Assembly: GCA_033725935.1 (NCBI GenBank)
Contig: MU867065.1
Location: 930,001 to 994,000 of the forward strand
Source: Cladorrhinum sp. PSN259
Lineage: Eukaryota > Ascomycota > Sordariomycetes > Sordariales > Podosporaceae
Length of the DNA stretch: 64,000 bases
Reading direction: 5' to 3'
A model generated the notes under the pieces. That model was not told where the DNA came from, searched no databases, and saw only the letters and a program-made list of their open reading frames with translations. Both the position numbers and the translations under genes were made by a program. Of the stretch, positions 43,422-54,454 are shown piece by piece; within the stretch, counting starts at the first letter, position 1, and the number at the start of each line of letters is the position of its first letter.

Positions 43422-44924
43422 TCTGAAGTAGCTTTTTAGTGATCAACAAAGATCTTACGCGTGAGACCTTTTGAAAAAAGAATATATCTTGGATATATCA
43501 TTTCTTTCCCGGTGTTTTCGGGAGGTGCTGAGCCGGCGCGGGGCTCCTCCGCTCCGACGGAAACCGTGGCCCCACCTTTCACCGTTCCTGCAGGTACTCT
43601 CGACGGAGGAGCTTCTTCGGCCGAGAAATTGCCCAGGATGGATCAGTTCTCGAAAACTTTGGTACTTCAAGGTAAGCCCTTCACACATGCACCGTTACCT
43701 ACTCAAATGAATTCCCTGCAACACAGACGTATACGCATGTAAAACACATGGAAAACATTATCCGCAGAATGCCTTGCTGGACCTCAAACCATACTATCAC
43801 ACAATTTGCTGAACCTCTCGACGGTTTATGAATCGAGGGAATCGGTGGCCGAAGTCCCGACCAGCCCCCCACAGTTTGCAGGGGAAAGTGTGCTTCGAGA
43901 GTACATACATACATAAGTGAGGGGTCCTCCGGCCTGTAAAGGCTGCCTGGACCACACCGCTGCAAGTAAGTCGTTTCGCGGGGTCTTGAAAGGACTTGAG
44001 AATGAGAATAAGTTAAGGGAGGGAATGGGGGAACTGTCACTGGAACCTGGAGAGCACTGAATTTCTCTGACGAGGGGCGCCCAACTACCTGCATCTGCAT
44101 GCAGTCGTCTCGGTTCCCTAGATCCTCCAATTGAGCTTGCAGCAGCCTTGTAGCAGCTCATGCTTCCGCTTCCTGATAATTGTTGCATGCTTGTCTGCAA
44201 TTAGCGCGCCTCCGGCCAATTGTCTGCAGCTTTGTTGATAATCTCGGGTTCAAATGTCAAAGGTGACAAAGGTCCAAGATTGGAGTTGGCTCCAAATGAA
44301 CTACATAACTGCCATACATGATGTTTTATGGCTGTGAGTTGCTGTAAAATAGGACTGCACAGGAGAAGATTTGCCGCCCGCAGATGGTTGGTCCGGACAG
44401 CAATCTATTAACTTACCATCCTTCGGCATTTAAAAACGCATCTTTCATGTTCAACTCGGTGCTCACTCAAGGTCGGTTCACCTATATACTGTACCTCCCC
44501 CAGCCTTAATCCGACTTGCTCTTCAAACAGCCTGCAGCATGATTGCCGGGACTGTTAGTCACTCTCTTACTTCTCGTTGCGAGACCAGGGCCAAGCTTCC
44601 CGTCCCAAACTTCCCCCGGTCGTCCCTTGCTCATCCACCCGAGTCCCTTCTTGGGTTCCCCTAAATATATCTTTTTCCGGTTAACAAGGTGAGATCACAA
44701 TATGCAAAGGCTCAATAGCCAGCTAGCCCATTACTCGATCCGGAGTGTTGCACGACGTGAGGACCCACGATGCAACTCTACCGGCATATTGGACCGAGAG
44801 GTTGGGACCAACAGGCGTGTTTTAATAATGCCGTCTAGACCCAGCGTCGCGTCGGAAACATGTATATAAACAACTGACTGATCCTATTGCTGGGTAATCC
44901 TCCTTTTTGGTGTAAGCCGTTGTC
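43422..44924. other. Divergent intergenic region, 1.5 kb
   Basis: Promoters of fumarylacetoacetase and of the GMC oxidoreductase. Short ORFs on both strands at 43455-44200 show no conserved domain. A TATA box for the GMC gene is listed separately. Confidence 0.5.
44863..44870 (+). promoter_or_regulatory. TATA box of the GMC oxidoreductase gene
   Basis: TATATAAA ends 55 bp before the ATG at 44925, a typical core promoter place for an inducible secreted enzyme. Confidence 0.55.
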
Positions 44925-46970
44925 ATGGTTCTCCTGAGTCTCGTTCTCGTGTCTCTGGCCGCTGCCGCCAAGGCTGTGCCGAATGCCAACATCAAGCGCC
45001 AGGTTTCTGAGCTCCGCAGCAGCTATGACTTTATCGTCGTGGGAGGTGGCACTTCGGGCTTGACCGTTGCAGACCGTCTCACAGAAGCCTTCCCCCAGAA
45101 AAACGTTCTCGTCATCGAGTATGGCGACATTGAGTATGCGCCTGGAGTCTTTGACCCGCCTGCGGCCGTCTGGGGCGGTGTTGGCCTGCTCGCCAGCTAC
45201 TTCCTCTTCTGGTCTCTTCCAAACCCTGAGGTGAAGAATAAGTTGGGCATCGTATTCGCAGGCAAAGCGCTGGGTGGAAGCAGCGCAATAAATGGCCAAT
45301 TCTTTGACCGAGGTTCTCGCTTTGACTACAACGCCTGGAGTGAACTCGCTTCTACTGGACCACACTCGGAACGTTGGGATTGGGATGGAATATATCCCTA
45401 TTTCAAGAAGGCAAGTTGTACGCCATCAAAGTCTTGGGCCCCAGATCGCTAACCGAACGTGTAGAGTGTCACGTTCACCCCACCACCAGCCTCTGTTGTC
45501 CAGGAATACGGGTACACCTGGGATGCATCCGCCTATGGAGGGACAACTCCCATCTACTCGTCCTTCCCACCGTTCCAGTGGGGAGATCATGAGGTTTTGA
45601 GAGATGCTTGGAAGGATATGGGCATCAAGGTACCCACAGAATGCAATGGGGGAGACAAAGACGGCCTGTGCTGGATCCCCATGTCATCTCATCCTGTTAC
45701 ATTTAGACGCTCCCATGCTGGGCTGGGCCATTATGCTGCTGTTAACACGACAAGGGCAAACTATGATCTGATCGTCAAGCACCAGGTCAGCAGAGTTATC
45801 TACCCAGGCGGTAATACCAACAATGGTCCGCCGCTTGTCGAGGTCAAATCCCTTGTTGACAGCACTCTCTTCAACGTCACTGCAACTGGCGAGGTGATCC
45901 TATCAGCCGGTGCCTTTCACACACCAGCAATCCTGCAAAGAAGCGGTATAGGGCCGGCATCCTTTCTCAATGGTGCAAGTATTCCTCTGGTCAAGAATCT
46001 CCCTGGGGTAGGATCAAACTTCCACGATCATTCCGGTCCAGGAATTGCATGGAACTATACGAACCCTGGGGACTTGTCTCCTGCTACTTCACAAATGGCA
46101 GACCCCGCATTCGCCGCAGACGCCACGGCTGGATTTGACGAAGTTCCTGCTAGAGGTCCATACACGTTAGGAATGTCCAACTCAGCCGTCTTTCTATCCC
46201 TCCCCAAAGTTGCCTCCAACCACCAATCCATCATCAACAAGATTCGGGCCCAAGCAGCTTCGAGTAGTTCCGCCTCGAGCGTCCTCCCACCTGACTACCG
46301 TACCGACCCATCCATGATTCGCGGCTACAAGAAACAACTCTCCGTCCTCGCCGACCTCCTCTCTAACCCCCTATTACCCAGCGTGGAGATCCCCTTCGCA
46401 ACAGGCAGCTCATTGAGAGCCATCAACTTGCATCAACTCAGCCGCGGGACGGTCCGCATCAATGCCTCTGACCCCTTGGCTCAACCTCTCGTGGACTACC
46501 GCGTTGGCTCCAACCCCGTCGACTTTGACGTTTACCTCGCTCACCTTTCTTATCTGCGTCAGATAGTCAACACAACAACCCTCCAGCAGCGAGGGGGAGT
46601 CGAGGTGGAACCCGGCCCGGGTGTTACGGATCTGTTGGACTACACCAAGGACTCGATGACGTTTTCGTATATGCATCCTTGCTGTACTGCTGCCATGATG
46701 CCCGAGGATCACGGAGGTGTTGTGGGTACTGATCTGAGGGTTCACGGTACGGAGGGGTTGAGGGTTGTGGACATGAGCGTGCTGCCTATGTTGCCGAGCG
46801 CGCATCTGAGTGCTACTGCTTATGCTGTTGGAGAAAAGGTAGGTTCTATTCTCTCATCTCTATTCATGATTGTACGTGCTAACTCTGGGTTTGTGTAGGC
46901 TGCAGATATTCTCATTAAGGAGTGGTCGAGGGCTGGAAAGGGAAAGGGCAAGGGTAAGAGGCGTCGTTGA
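44925..46970 (+). CDS. Secreted GMC oxidoreductase (AA3-like FAD oxidase/dehydrogenase)
   Basis: Three exons, 44925-45410, 45465-46838 and 46899-46970, 643 aa. The first intron (45411-45464) begins with GC, not GT (GCAAGT...GTAG); it is needed to join YPYFKK to SVTFTPPP. Signal peptide about 1-17. The FAD Rossmann motif VVGGGTSG is at 38-45, GGSSAINGQFFDRGS follows, and the catalytic pair is His566 (MHPCC) and His609 (PSAHLSATAY). The protein ends with a Gly/Lys/Arg-rich tail (GKGKGKGKRRR), odd for a secreted enzyme. The family includes aryl-alcohol oxidases and glucose oxidases that give hydrogen peroxide in lignocellulose decay; the substrate cannot be told. The TSYHPVG block common in relatives reads SYMHPCC here. 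Confidence 0.9.
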
Positions 46971-47155
46971 TGAACCCGGGTTTCGAAGTGTTTGCTCCCG
47001 CTCTCTAGTCCGTTGGCTTCAAGTTGCTGAGGCGAACAGTGTGTGACGGCAGGTGACAAACTGTTGTTGAACCAAAAAGATGATGTAGAAATTAAAGCGA
47101 AGAATTTCAATATGGAAGTTTATTTTAATTCATTCATTAAATGAAGGATATTTTT

Positions 47156-47265
47156 ATACAGTTCAATGTGAAAAACAATTATACAGTTCAAAGCCCACTA
47201 TAAGAATAAGCGACCTACTATATCACTCGCTAAAAGCGCTGGAAGCCCCCACTATAATTATAGCG
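47156..47265. repeat. Nested short direct repeats, possible MITE relic
   Basis: ATACAGTTCAA occurs at 47156-47166 and 47181-47191. CCCACTATAAGAATAAGCG (47194-47212) is nearly repeated as CCCACTATAATTATAGCG (47248-47265), and AGCGCT palindromes lie between and after. The pattern resembles ends of small non-autonomous elements, but no full terminal inverted repeat with target duplication was found. Confidence 0.35.
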
Positions 47266-47820
47266 CTTCGAAGACTCTTTCTCAACTTTCCATTACAGTG
47301 AAATATGTATATGAACAAAATTCCAATGGATTGACGGTTTCAAATGTAATTTTTGTGCTCAAATTGGTTTAGATGCAAATAGGTGGATTCTGCTATTTTG
47401 TATGTAAAAGAAATCGGCATGGAATCATGATCCTTTCAATAAAAACCAAAAAACCACGGTGAATACTAATTTCCATGTTTCCATGACCATCTTCATTTTC
47501 GTGAAGCCTTTTTTTGAACGTGGGTGATATTCCAACACCCCAATCACCAAACCAGATCACCAAACCACTCACAGCACCAAAATCTCCCATCCGGGTTACA
47601 TAGCTTCAAAACAACCCCTTTCCTCAAAATCAAGCATCATTACCTTTCGTTCCATCCAACCAAGAACCCCCCCTGATTTGTAAAATATTCTCAGCAGCAG
47701 TGGGTTTTATCCCCGATTGACTCACACCGCCGGCGCCAATGCCAAACACACTTTCCGCCAACACCACCGTAGTGACACCCACCACCGCCCGACTCGACAG
47801 CGCACCACCCTCAAATCCAC

Positions 47821-47870
47821 CCCAGCCATGCCCAGCCATGCCCAGCCATGCCCAGCCATGCCATGCCATG
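47821..47870 (+). repeat. 10-bp tandem repeat
   Basis: CCCAGCCATG occurs four times without change (47821-47860), followed by CCATGCCATG. It lies 110 bp before the tRNA gene and creates spurious Gly/Trp/His ORFs on the minus strand. Confidence 0.9.
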
Positions 47871-47980
47871 CCACCTGCCACCAACCAAACTCAAATCCCC
47901 CAACATCCGAAACTCCGTACGAAGGAAAAAAAAAAAGCCACTTTCCCATCTTCGACTCTCATCAAAAAACAAAAACAACA

Positions 47981-48106
47981 GGCTCAATGGTCTAGTGGTA
48001 TGATTCGTGCTTCGGGAAATATACATCATCCCACAGTTCTCAATACCAGATTAAAGAACTGAAAGAATATTGTGCGAGGTCTCGGGTTCGATCCCCGATT
48101 GAGCCC
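47981..48106 (+). tRNA. tRNA-Pro (anticodon CGG) with a 54-nt intron
   Basis: Acceptor arms GGCTCAA (47981-47987) and TTGAGCC (48099-48105) pair fully, with discriminator C at 48106. D stem GTC/GAT. Anticodon stem CGTGC (48006-48010) pairs with GTGCG (48072-48076) using two G-U pairs. Loop TTCGGG/T carries anticodon CGG at 48013-48015. The intron 48017-48070 starts one base after the anticodon, the canonical place. T arm TCGGG-TTCGATC-CCCGA contains the B box GGTTCGATCCC, and the A box reads TGGTCTAGTGG. A T-run about 10-20 bp downstream fits RNA polymerase III termination. The intron end could shift by a base. Confidence 0.93.
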
Positions 48107-48746
48107 CTTGTTTATTTTTATGTTTCTTTAAAAAAAAATCTCTTATACATTTGCTTCTCTTTCTTATTCTCTCTCTCTGACTCTCTTAGATAGACTGTGT
48201 GTGTTGGCTGATCAAGAGTTACAAATTGATGGTTGTCATACTGAGATTTATCTCTTCATCATGACATCAAGAAGAAAGAATGCGAAGTAAACAAGAAAAA
48301 TGTTTGGCTCGGATGGATGGATGCTAGAACCTACATCGTCATGTTGTCGTGGGCAATTGCAATAACTAGTTTACGTAGTCTACTTTCTCCCAAAAGAAAG
48401 ATTGATTGAGGACACACTAAAGAAAAGACGGTAAATTATGAGAAGAAAAAAGAAAAAAAAGTCCGGCAATAAAGTAACAATAAGATATGCTAAAAGGGGT
48501 ATTGATGATAGTAACGCATCGTTCCACTCAACCCATCTCTTCCGTTAAAACTTGTTGACATCCCAACCTGGCATCCCATCCCATCCACCCCCCTTCAAGC
48601 TTATTTCCTTCATCCGAATACTACCAAAAATAAAAATAAACGAAGGACCAACAATAAAAATGGTATCATACAAGATTGACAAAACCCCTTTCCATCCCTT
48701 GAAAACCCCCTTACCATCCCATCCATTGCTACGCCTTCGGTTGCTC
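48107..48746. other. Intergenic, 640 bp
   Basis: Pol III termination T-runs after the tRNA, then AT- and purine-rich DNA forming the 3' flank of the Prp24 gene. No gene seen. Confidence 0.5.
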
Positions 48747-51700
48747 TTAAACGCCATTTTGATGCCTGCTCTCACCAGTAACCCCATTCTGCCCCTGTTT
48801 CTCACCCTCTGCCTTGACAGCAGCAGCAGGCTTGCTGCCCGAAAGAAACAAGTCCCTAAAAGCTGCATTGCTCTTCTTTTGCACGCCAGTATCAGTTCCT
48901 GAAGTTGCTGGCGCCGGTGCGCCCCCGTTTCCATTGACCTGTTCCTTCTTTGGTGCAACACCACCAACGAACCCTAAACCTTTCCGACCACCTGCTCCAA
49001 GAACCTTTGGGCGCTGGAGTCTCGGCGGAGGAGGCATCAACTCTGCTGCCGTAGGTTTCTTCTTCTGGGTAGGCAAGGGGACACGGTCTCTCCTCTCTAG
49101 CTCAGGTCGCTTCTCGGCCTTGGCTTTGAACAGCTCCGACACGTCATCGACGGCACGCAGTTTCTGGCTGCTGTCGCTCCCGAGCACCATGCCGTTAATG
49201 GACAGCAAAGCTCTGCCCGCCGAGGGAGCATCCGGGTACTCAATAATGGCCCCACCATGCTGGGGATGAAGGACGAGCTTGAGTATGTTTCCGGTGGGGG
49301 CGAGGACGGACTGAACACGATCGGCAGTCATGGTATCTGGGATCCCAATGACGGCGATTGTTCGGGCAGCAACCTCAGCCCTTGAAGGCCCCGTGGATGT
49401 CGGCTCGCCTGATGCTTCTCGGGGGGAACCTGGTGCAGGTGATGCTGCCGCACCATCGAGAGCTCGCGTGGTTGCCGTTTTTGCTGCCTGCGCCTTGGCC
49501 ATCTCCACCTTGATCGGGTTCTTGCCGAAGATGAGCTTGTCAAGAGTCTTGATGGCTTCCTCAGCCTGCTCTTTTGACTCCATGATCACGAAACCAGTAC
49601 CCTTGCTCTTCCCACTCTTGTCATGCAATATGCGGACACTCTCGACTGTACCTGCCTTCTCGAAAAAGCCTTCCACCTCTTCCTCCGTCATGCTCCGCGG
49701 TAAATTACCGACATGAAGCTCGCGGCCTTCCGTAAGGGCACCTGAGCGGGGCTTCTTGTGTGATGGGTCCGAAATCTGCACACTCAGAGTGAATTTGCCG
49801 CCTTTGAGTTCGCTTCCGTGAAGCTTGAGAGCCGCGGCGGCGGAGGCCTGATCGCGGAAGACAACGTAGCAAAAGCGACGCTTGGTATTGTACTTTAGAC
49901 TCGGAAGACGGATATCGTGGATTTCGCCAAACTCGTTGAACATGTCTCGAATGTACTTCTCGTCAGCATCAGGCGGATAATTCGTCACGTAAAGCGTGCA
50001 GTCGGCTGCTGGAGTAACCCGGATGACGTGCTCCCCAAAATATTTTCCATCCCGAAGCAACGCTGCGCGCGCGTCATCTGCAGAGGCAAACTCAACCAAA
50101 GCCACAAACGTGCTGTCACGCTTCTTCATGTCGATGCTCACGATCTGACCGTATTCACGGAAGAAATGCTCAATCTTCTTCTTGTTGACGTCTGTTGGTA
50201 AGTTCCAAAGGAAAATGGAAGTGTGTTCTCTGTCTCGTTTGAGTTCAACACCGTTGGGCTCGCTCTTCGGCCGCTTCACACTCTCGTCCTCGCTCGGTGT
50301 AGCTTCACGTTTTCGTTTTGATCCTGGTGATCCTCCGTCCACCACGTCGTTCATAGTAACGTCTTGATCCGCTGCTTTGCCGGCACCCGCAGCGTATGCT
50401 GCGTGGTAAGCTGCTTCTGCCTCTGATTGAGCCTTGTGTGCTACCACTCGCGCCTCCCGTTCCCTACGCTTCGCTATTCCTTTGCGCGTCTTGAAGATGG
50501 TGTCGTGAGCCTCGCGCAGAGTCTCGGCAGTCTCGTAATCGTTACAATGCTTCTCAAAGATCTCAATGACACGCTCGGGCCAGTCCATATCGCGCTCTTT
50601 CAGAGCCCTGACGAAAACGTGGGTGGCGAATGTGGGAACTCGGAGGCCCTGAGCCAGCGTTAATGGGGTCGGGCTACGGGCCTTGTATCTTGTGGCAGTA
50701 AAGACAACCATTTCCCATAAATACCAGTTCAGCCAGAAATCGTAGCTGTTGCGGTGCAGGGCAACCTGAGCCAGCTCTTCCCACACCTTGCGGGCGCCGA
50801 CGATATCGTCTTTCTTTTCGGTAAGGAACTGGATGAGTATCTTTTCAAGACGATAGTTGGGGTCTCCTTGGTAGTCGCGATAAAGGCGCTGACCCCAGTG
50901 CTTAACATCCTCGAGTGCTATTGCGAGTCCTGCATCGGCGATGTCGACGGCCTCCTCGGTGGCGTTTGGATTCATGGCAGTCCGCTTCAAGTAGCCGCAC
51001 CACGCAGAGTACATGTCCAAAACAGCCCCCATGCCCTGCTTGTCCAGTTGGTCACTGTTGGTAGCAGCGTGCTTGATGCTCTCAACCGAGCTGAAGGGCA
51101 GCCCGGCTTCCTCGGCAGCGAGGATGTATCGTGCCCAAACGGGGCCGCACCACGGGATATGGCGAACAGCACGCTGAAGAACATCGAGCATCTTGGGTAC
51201 GAAAGCTTCGGGGATCTTTGAAGTACCTGCTTTGAGATCTGTGTGAGAAGTGGAAACCAATGTAACGAAGTTTAGCCAGGTAGAATCGTCCGAGGACAAT
51301 ATGCCAGTGAGCGCTCGAGAAAAGAGCCCGAGACAAATCTGGTAGTTAACTGTTAGGTCCCCCTTTCTGGCCTTGGTGTTCTTGTGTTGCATGATCTCCC
51401 AATCCAGGTATTCACCCATAACGCGGCGCATGGACTCGATGTCGGCAGCAGCTTGCAACCTGGTCTCCCAGGTCTCTCGCAGGCCATACAATCTCTTTGC
51501 GTCGCGGGCATTCCTAGTGGCCTGCGCCATCTCGCTCTCGTATGCGTGCCTGTTATACTCGGAGAGGAAGCCAGAGAACATTTGCGACGTGTCATCCCAG
51601 GTCGCATGAGGAACCATGAGCCGGTTTCTGAAGAGGTGGGTGATCCTACGTATTCCAGCATCAGTAGCCACGGGTTTCAAGAGCTCCATCTCGAGAGAAA

Positions 51701-52037
51701 CCCAGCGGTTCCAGAGCTCGTGGCTGTCGGAGAGCCTGTACTGCACGGCCTCGTAGCCTTGTTGCCAGAGTTTGAGGGCAGCATCAAGGGTGAAGATTTC
51801 GCGGCCCATTATCTGCTCGGCGGTTGACCATCCAGCACCGCTACCGGCCTGGCACTCGGCGCGCAGGGACCAAAAGTAATCGCAGTAAGCCAGCCATATC
51901 TTCAAGCTGCCCGGCTCGGCCGACACGGCGTCTCGGTAGGCCTCGATCACTTGCACCCTGTCGTCAAGATCTTTTGCATCACGCTGCCGCTCCTGGACGG
52001 AGTCGTACCAGTTATCCTCCCCCACCGGACTCGCCAT
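48747..52037 (-). CDS. prp24: U4/U6 snRNA-associated splicing factor Prp24 (SART3-like)
   Basis: A 1096-aa single-exon protein. Residues about 20-540 form HAT-type helical repeats (IWLAYCDYF, LWNRWVSLE, WLNFVTL, VWARYILAAEEAG). A basic nuclear signal SKRKRE lies near 570. Four RNA-recognition motifs follow: about 605 (SIFLWNLPTD), 680 (LYVTNYPPD), 772 (LHVGNLPRS) and 894 (IAVIGIPDT). The C-terminal box SNAAFRDLFL (about 1057) is the LSm-interaction motif. Prp24 anneals U4 and U6 snRNAs during tri-snRNP recycling. The HAT half is the arrangement of SART3 and most fungi, longer than the short budding-yeast form. The last 30 residues are disordered. It is a housekeeping gene in an otherwise accessory stretch. 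Confidence 0.95.
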   Translation of the reverse strand: MASPVGEDNWYDSVQERQRDAKDLDDRVQVIEAYRDAVSAEPGSLKIWLAYCDYFWSLRAECQAGSGAGWSTAEQIMGREIFTLDAALKLWQQGYEAVQYRLSDSHELWNRWVSLEMELLKPVATDAGIRRITHLFRNRLMVPHATWDDTSQMFSGFLSEYNRHAYESEMAQATRNARDAKRLYGLRETWETRLQAAADIESMRRVMGEYLDWEIMQHKNTKARKGDLTVNYQICLGLFSRALTGILSSDDSTWLNFVTLVSTSHTDLKAGTSKIPEAFVPKMLDVLQRAVRHIPWCGPVWARYILAAEEAGLPFSSVESIKHAATNSDQLDKQGMGAVLDMYSAWCGYLKRTAMNPNATEEAVDIADAGLAIALEDVKHWGQRLYRDYQGDPNYRLEKILIQFLTEKKDDIVGARKVWEELAQVALHRNSYDFWLNWYLWEMVVFTATRYKARSPTPLTLAQGLRVPTFATHVFVRALKERDMDWPERVIEIFEKHCNDYETAETLREAHDTIFKTRKGIAKRREREARVVAHKAQSEAEAAYHAAYAAGAGKAADQDVTMNDVVDGGSPGSKRKREATPSEDESVKRPKSEPNGVELKRDREHTSIFLWNLPTDVNKKKIEHFFREYGQIVSIDMKKRDSTFVALVEFASADDARAALLRDGKYFGEHVIRVTPAADCTLYVTNYPPDADEKYIRDMFNEFGEIHDIRLPSLKYNTKRRFCYVVFRDQASAAAALKLHGSELKGGKFTLSVQISDPSHKKPRSGALTEGRELHVGNLPRSMTEEEVEGFFEKAGTVESVRILHDKSGKSKGTGFVIMESKEQAEEAIKTLDKLIFGKNPIKVEMAKAQAAKTATTRALDGAAASPAPGSPREASGEPTSTGPSRAEVAARTIAVIGIPDTMTADRVQSVLAPTGNILKLVLHPQHGGAIIEYPDAPSAGRALLSINGMVLGSDSSQKLRAVDDVSELFKAKAEKRPELERRDRVPLPTQKKKPTAAELMPPPPRLQRPKVLGAGGRKGLGFVGGVAPKKEQVNGNGGAPAPATSGTDTGVQKKSNAAFRDLFLSGSKPAAAVKAEGEKQGQNGVTGESRHQNGV

Positions 52038-54454
52038 GTTCGCTGGGTTGCTCTCAGGAAGGTCGAGTCATCGGACGTCAGTGTTGTTGTGGGCGCCGTT
52101 TGCGACTTCTCGTGGAATCGGCGGCGCGGTGCGATTTCGGTTTCGGTGCAGTTTGAAAATTGCGGCTTGGATGCGACGGTTGAAAGTGGTCAACTCCTAG
52201 AAGCTACTTCCCGCGGTGGGAAATACAAAATCAGCCGGCTCAATCGGCTGCCAGTGTCACAGCGCTCTGGGCCTGGCAAAGCAAGAGGTGGGGTCGCTAA
52301 AAATACAGTGCGCTGTACTATGGTAGTGGCCCAGCTTATGGCATCCTCATTTTCAGCCTTCCTTTTTGACTGCGCAAAAGATGGAACGATAGCTTTTGCC
52401 CTCAAACACTTTACAGAGTGAAACAAACATCTCATTTATAATCTACATTGTTGATAAGTCTCATGTCAAACACGTCGAAGAAAAGTGGTTTCTATCCACA
52501 GTCAATGGGGTCCACAGGAACACTGTATTTTTTGTGAGTCTCTCTGCCAAGACAAATTACAGACACCCAGTACCAGCAGATGCTGGGCCCCGTCGGAGCA
52601 GCGTCCGCGAATAGGTAAAAGCGTGAGACAGTTTATCTGGCCGAATGCGATACCTGCCCTGGTAAGCTAGGTCCCTTAAAGTCACCTTTCCTGGAGGGTT
52701 GTTTGGGCAGGCAGTGAGGGGAGGGAAGGAAGAAAAAGATGCAAATCGTCTTACTTCCCCAGCGCGGAGTAGTGTAAAAATACTCTCTGCAGCCTGCACT
52801 CCGGCAGACAACCACAAGCTGGTCACCTAGAAACCTCATCCTTGCAGCACCGGGCGCAGCCCAGGCGAGACCCTTTTATGCGACCTTGGAAATATGAGTC
52901 TCTGTCTTACCCCAATGGATGGCAGCCTCGGCCGGCGTATTTCTTCCGCAGCTGGCGCACTCTCAAAAAAAACCTGGAAGTCCAGCCCTGAGAGGTCGCT
53001 GACAAGTTCTTGGGGGTCCGCTGATCTTGTCGATCTCGCTCGGCTACGGCCTCGAGCCAATGAGGAATGAGGTCCTACCACCTTTGGCTCCGAATCTTTG
53101 TCTCCCGTTGGACCCTGACCGACCCCGGTTTCGATCAGGAAATCGGATCGGACCATCTCAGGGACCCCTTCTACCCGAGAATTTGTTTCGAGTCACAAGA
53201 ATCAAAATGTTGATCACAATGGTGTCCCCCTTTTTGTCAGTTACAGGTCCCGTGGGTTCTGGCGTCCTGTTCGAATTTCGCTGCCCCCCCCTCCCGCACC
53301 ACTGGCGTGTCTCAACAGCGGACCCTATGACGTCGTCCCGCGCCTGCAGGGTTCTTGGCTCCCATCAAAAAGTGCCGCCATATCCGATGGCACTATCTGA
53401 TTCTAGGCCCCCGTCGACTCCCACCTCTTCCCGCCCTCCCCCCGCACCCGCCGAAATTTGGTAGGTAAAAATCGCGTCATTCTGCTGAACAGCCAATGGA
53501 GAGCTTTCGACAGAGAAAGCAAGCGTCTTGACAACCGTCACAACGCCGTGTGAACGCCTCAAAAGCCCACAGTTGCTGCAGTCATCTGTTTTAAGACACC
53601 CGGCAGAGAACTTCAGATTGTACGGGATCTGCATCTCCGCGCGCATCTCCCATTGTAAGATGTTTTGGGGTTGAACCTGCGAAGTTCTTCGGAGCTTCCG
53701 TTCCAGCCCCGGCGAGACCAACCAGTCTTGGCGGGACCCGACAATCGTCGGACCCGCCAAGCTCTCGGTCTTCGCGTTGAAGGCTTGTTTGAAGGCATTT
53801 CCCTGTGACCATCAACTGCATTTCATTCCTTATACCATACTTCATCTCATGATACTATACAAATGTGTGAAAGAGCGCCCTCGAAGAAGTAAATCAGACC
53901 GTGCAGGAAATAAACCAGGCCTCCCTGAAAATAAAGAGGCTTTTTGAAATTTAAAACACATATTCTCGAAAGCTCAACAAGCCCTTCCTTGAATCCATCG
54001 CCGGAGCAAGCAAAAGCGCCCAAGGCCACTACGAAAACTGGGGACACCCTATTCCTCGTCCCAACCAAGCCAGCACAGCACCAGCAGGAGAAGTCCAAGA
54101 TCATGCACTGATTGATCCAGCATGTGCCGAAGATGACTCGGAATGGGGGATGTGCGGCGGATGGCCAATCCGTTTGTGCCGAACCGTTGTATTACAACGT
54201 GTATCTTTAATTGGGGTTGGTCATTTGAAGAGAGATGAAAGATACAATTTTATTTCCTACTAGTGTTGGTGAAAACTTGTATTTGATGCTGATATGCCAG
54301 TGTATATTGAGTGGAGGTTCATGTTGTTGCAACTTATGGGAGATCAGTCTGTTGGCGGAATGTGGACGACCACAACGAACACCACGAACCAATGATACGC
54401 ATAAAGAGTCAGGGTATTTTTAGGACCGGCTCTCCCAAACCAAATTAATACCGC
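52038..54454. other. Gene-poor stretch, 2.4 kb
   Basis: Begins with the promoter of prp24. The rest (52450-54450) carries only short, unstructured ORFs. A GC-rich block with C-runs lies at 53280-53460, next to AT-rich flanks. It precedes the Ty3/gypsy fragment and may be old repetitive DNA; no LTR pair was recognised. Confidence 0.45.

Larger units (their letters stand above)
46971..47980. other. Intergenic, 1.0 kb, repeat-bearing
   Basis: 3' flank of the GMC gene, then AT-rich DNA with short direct repeats near 47156-47265 and a 10-bp tandem repeat at 47821-47870, ending at the tRNA-Pro gene. No protein gene recognised. Confidence 0.5.

Noticed and set aside
47630..48062. Several overlapping ORFs with Gly/Trp/His or Pro/Ala/Met repeats
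   Set aside because: Produced by the 10-bp tandem repeat read in several frames, and partly overlapping the tRNA gene.
48747..52037. Possible introns in prp24
   Set aside because: The frame is open for 1096 codons and all HAT and RRM blocks are continuous, so no intron is needed.
52038..54454. Hidden full-length retrotransposon upstream of the gypsy fragment
   Set aside because: No reverse transcriptase, RNase H or integrase-core motifs in any frame and no LTR pair noticed by eye.
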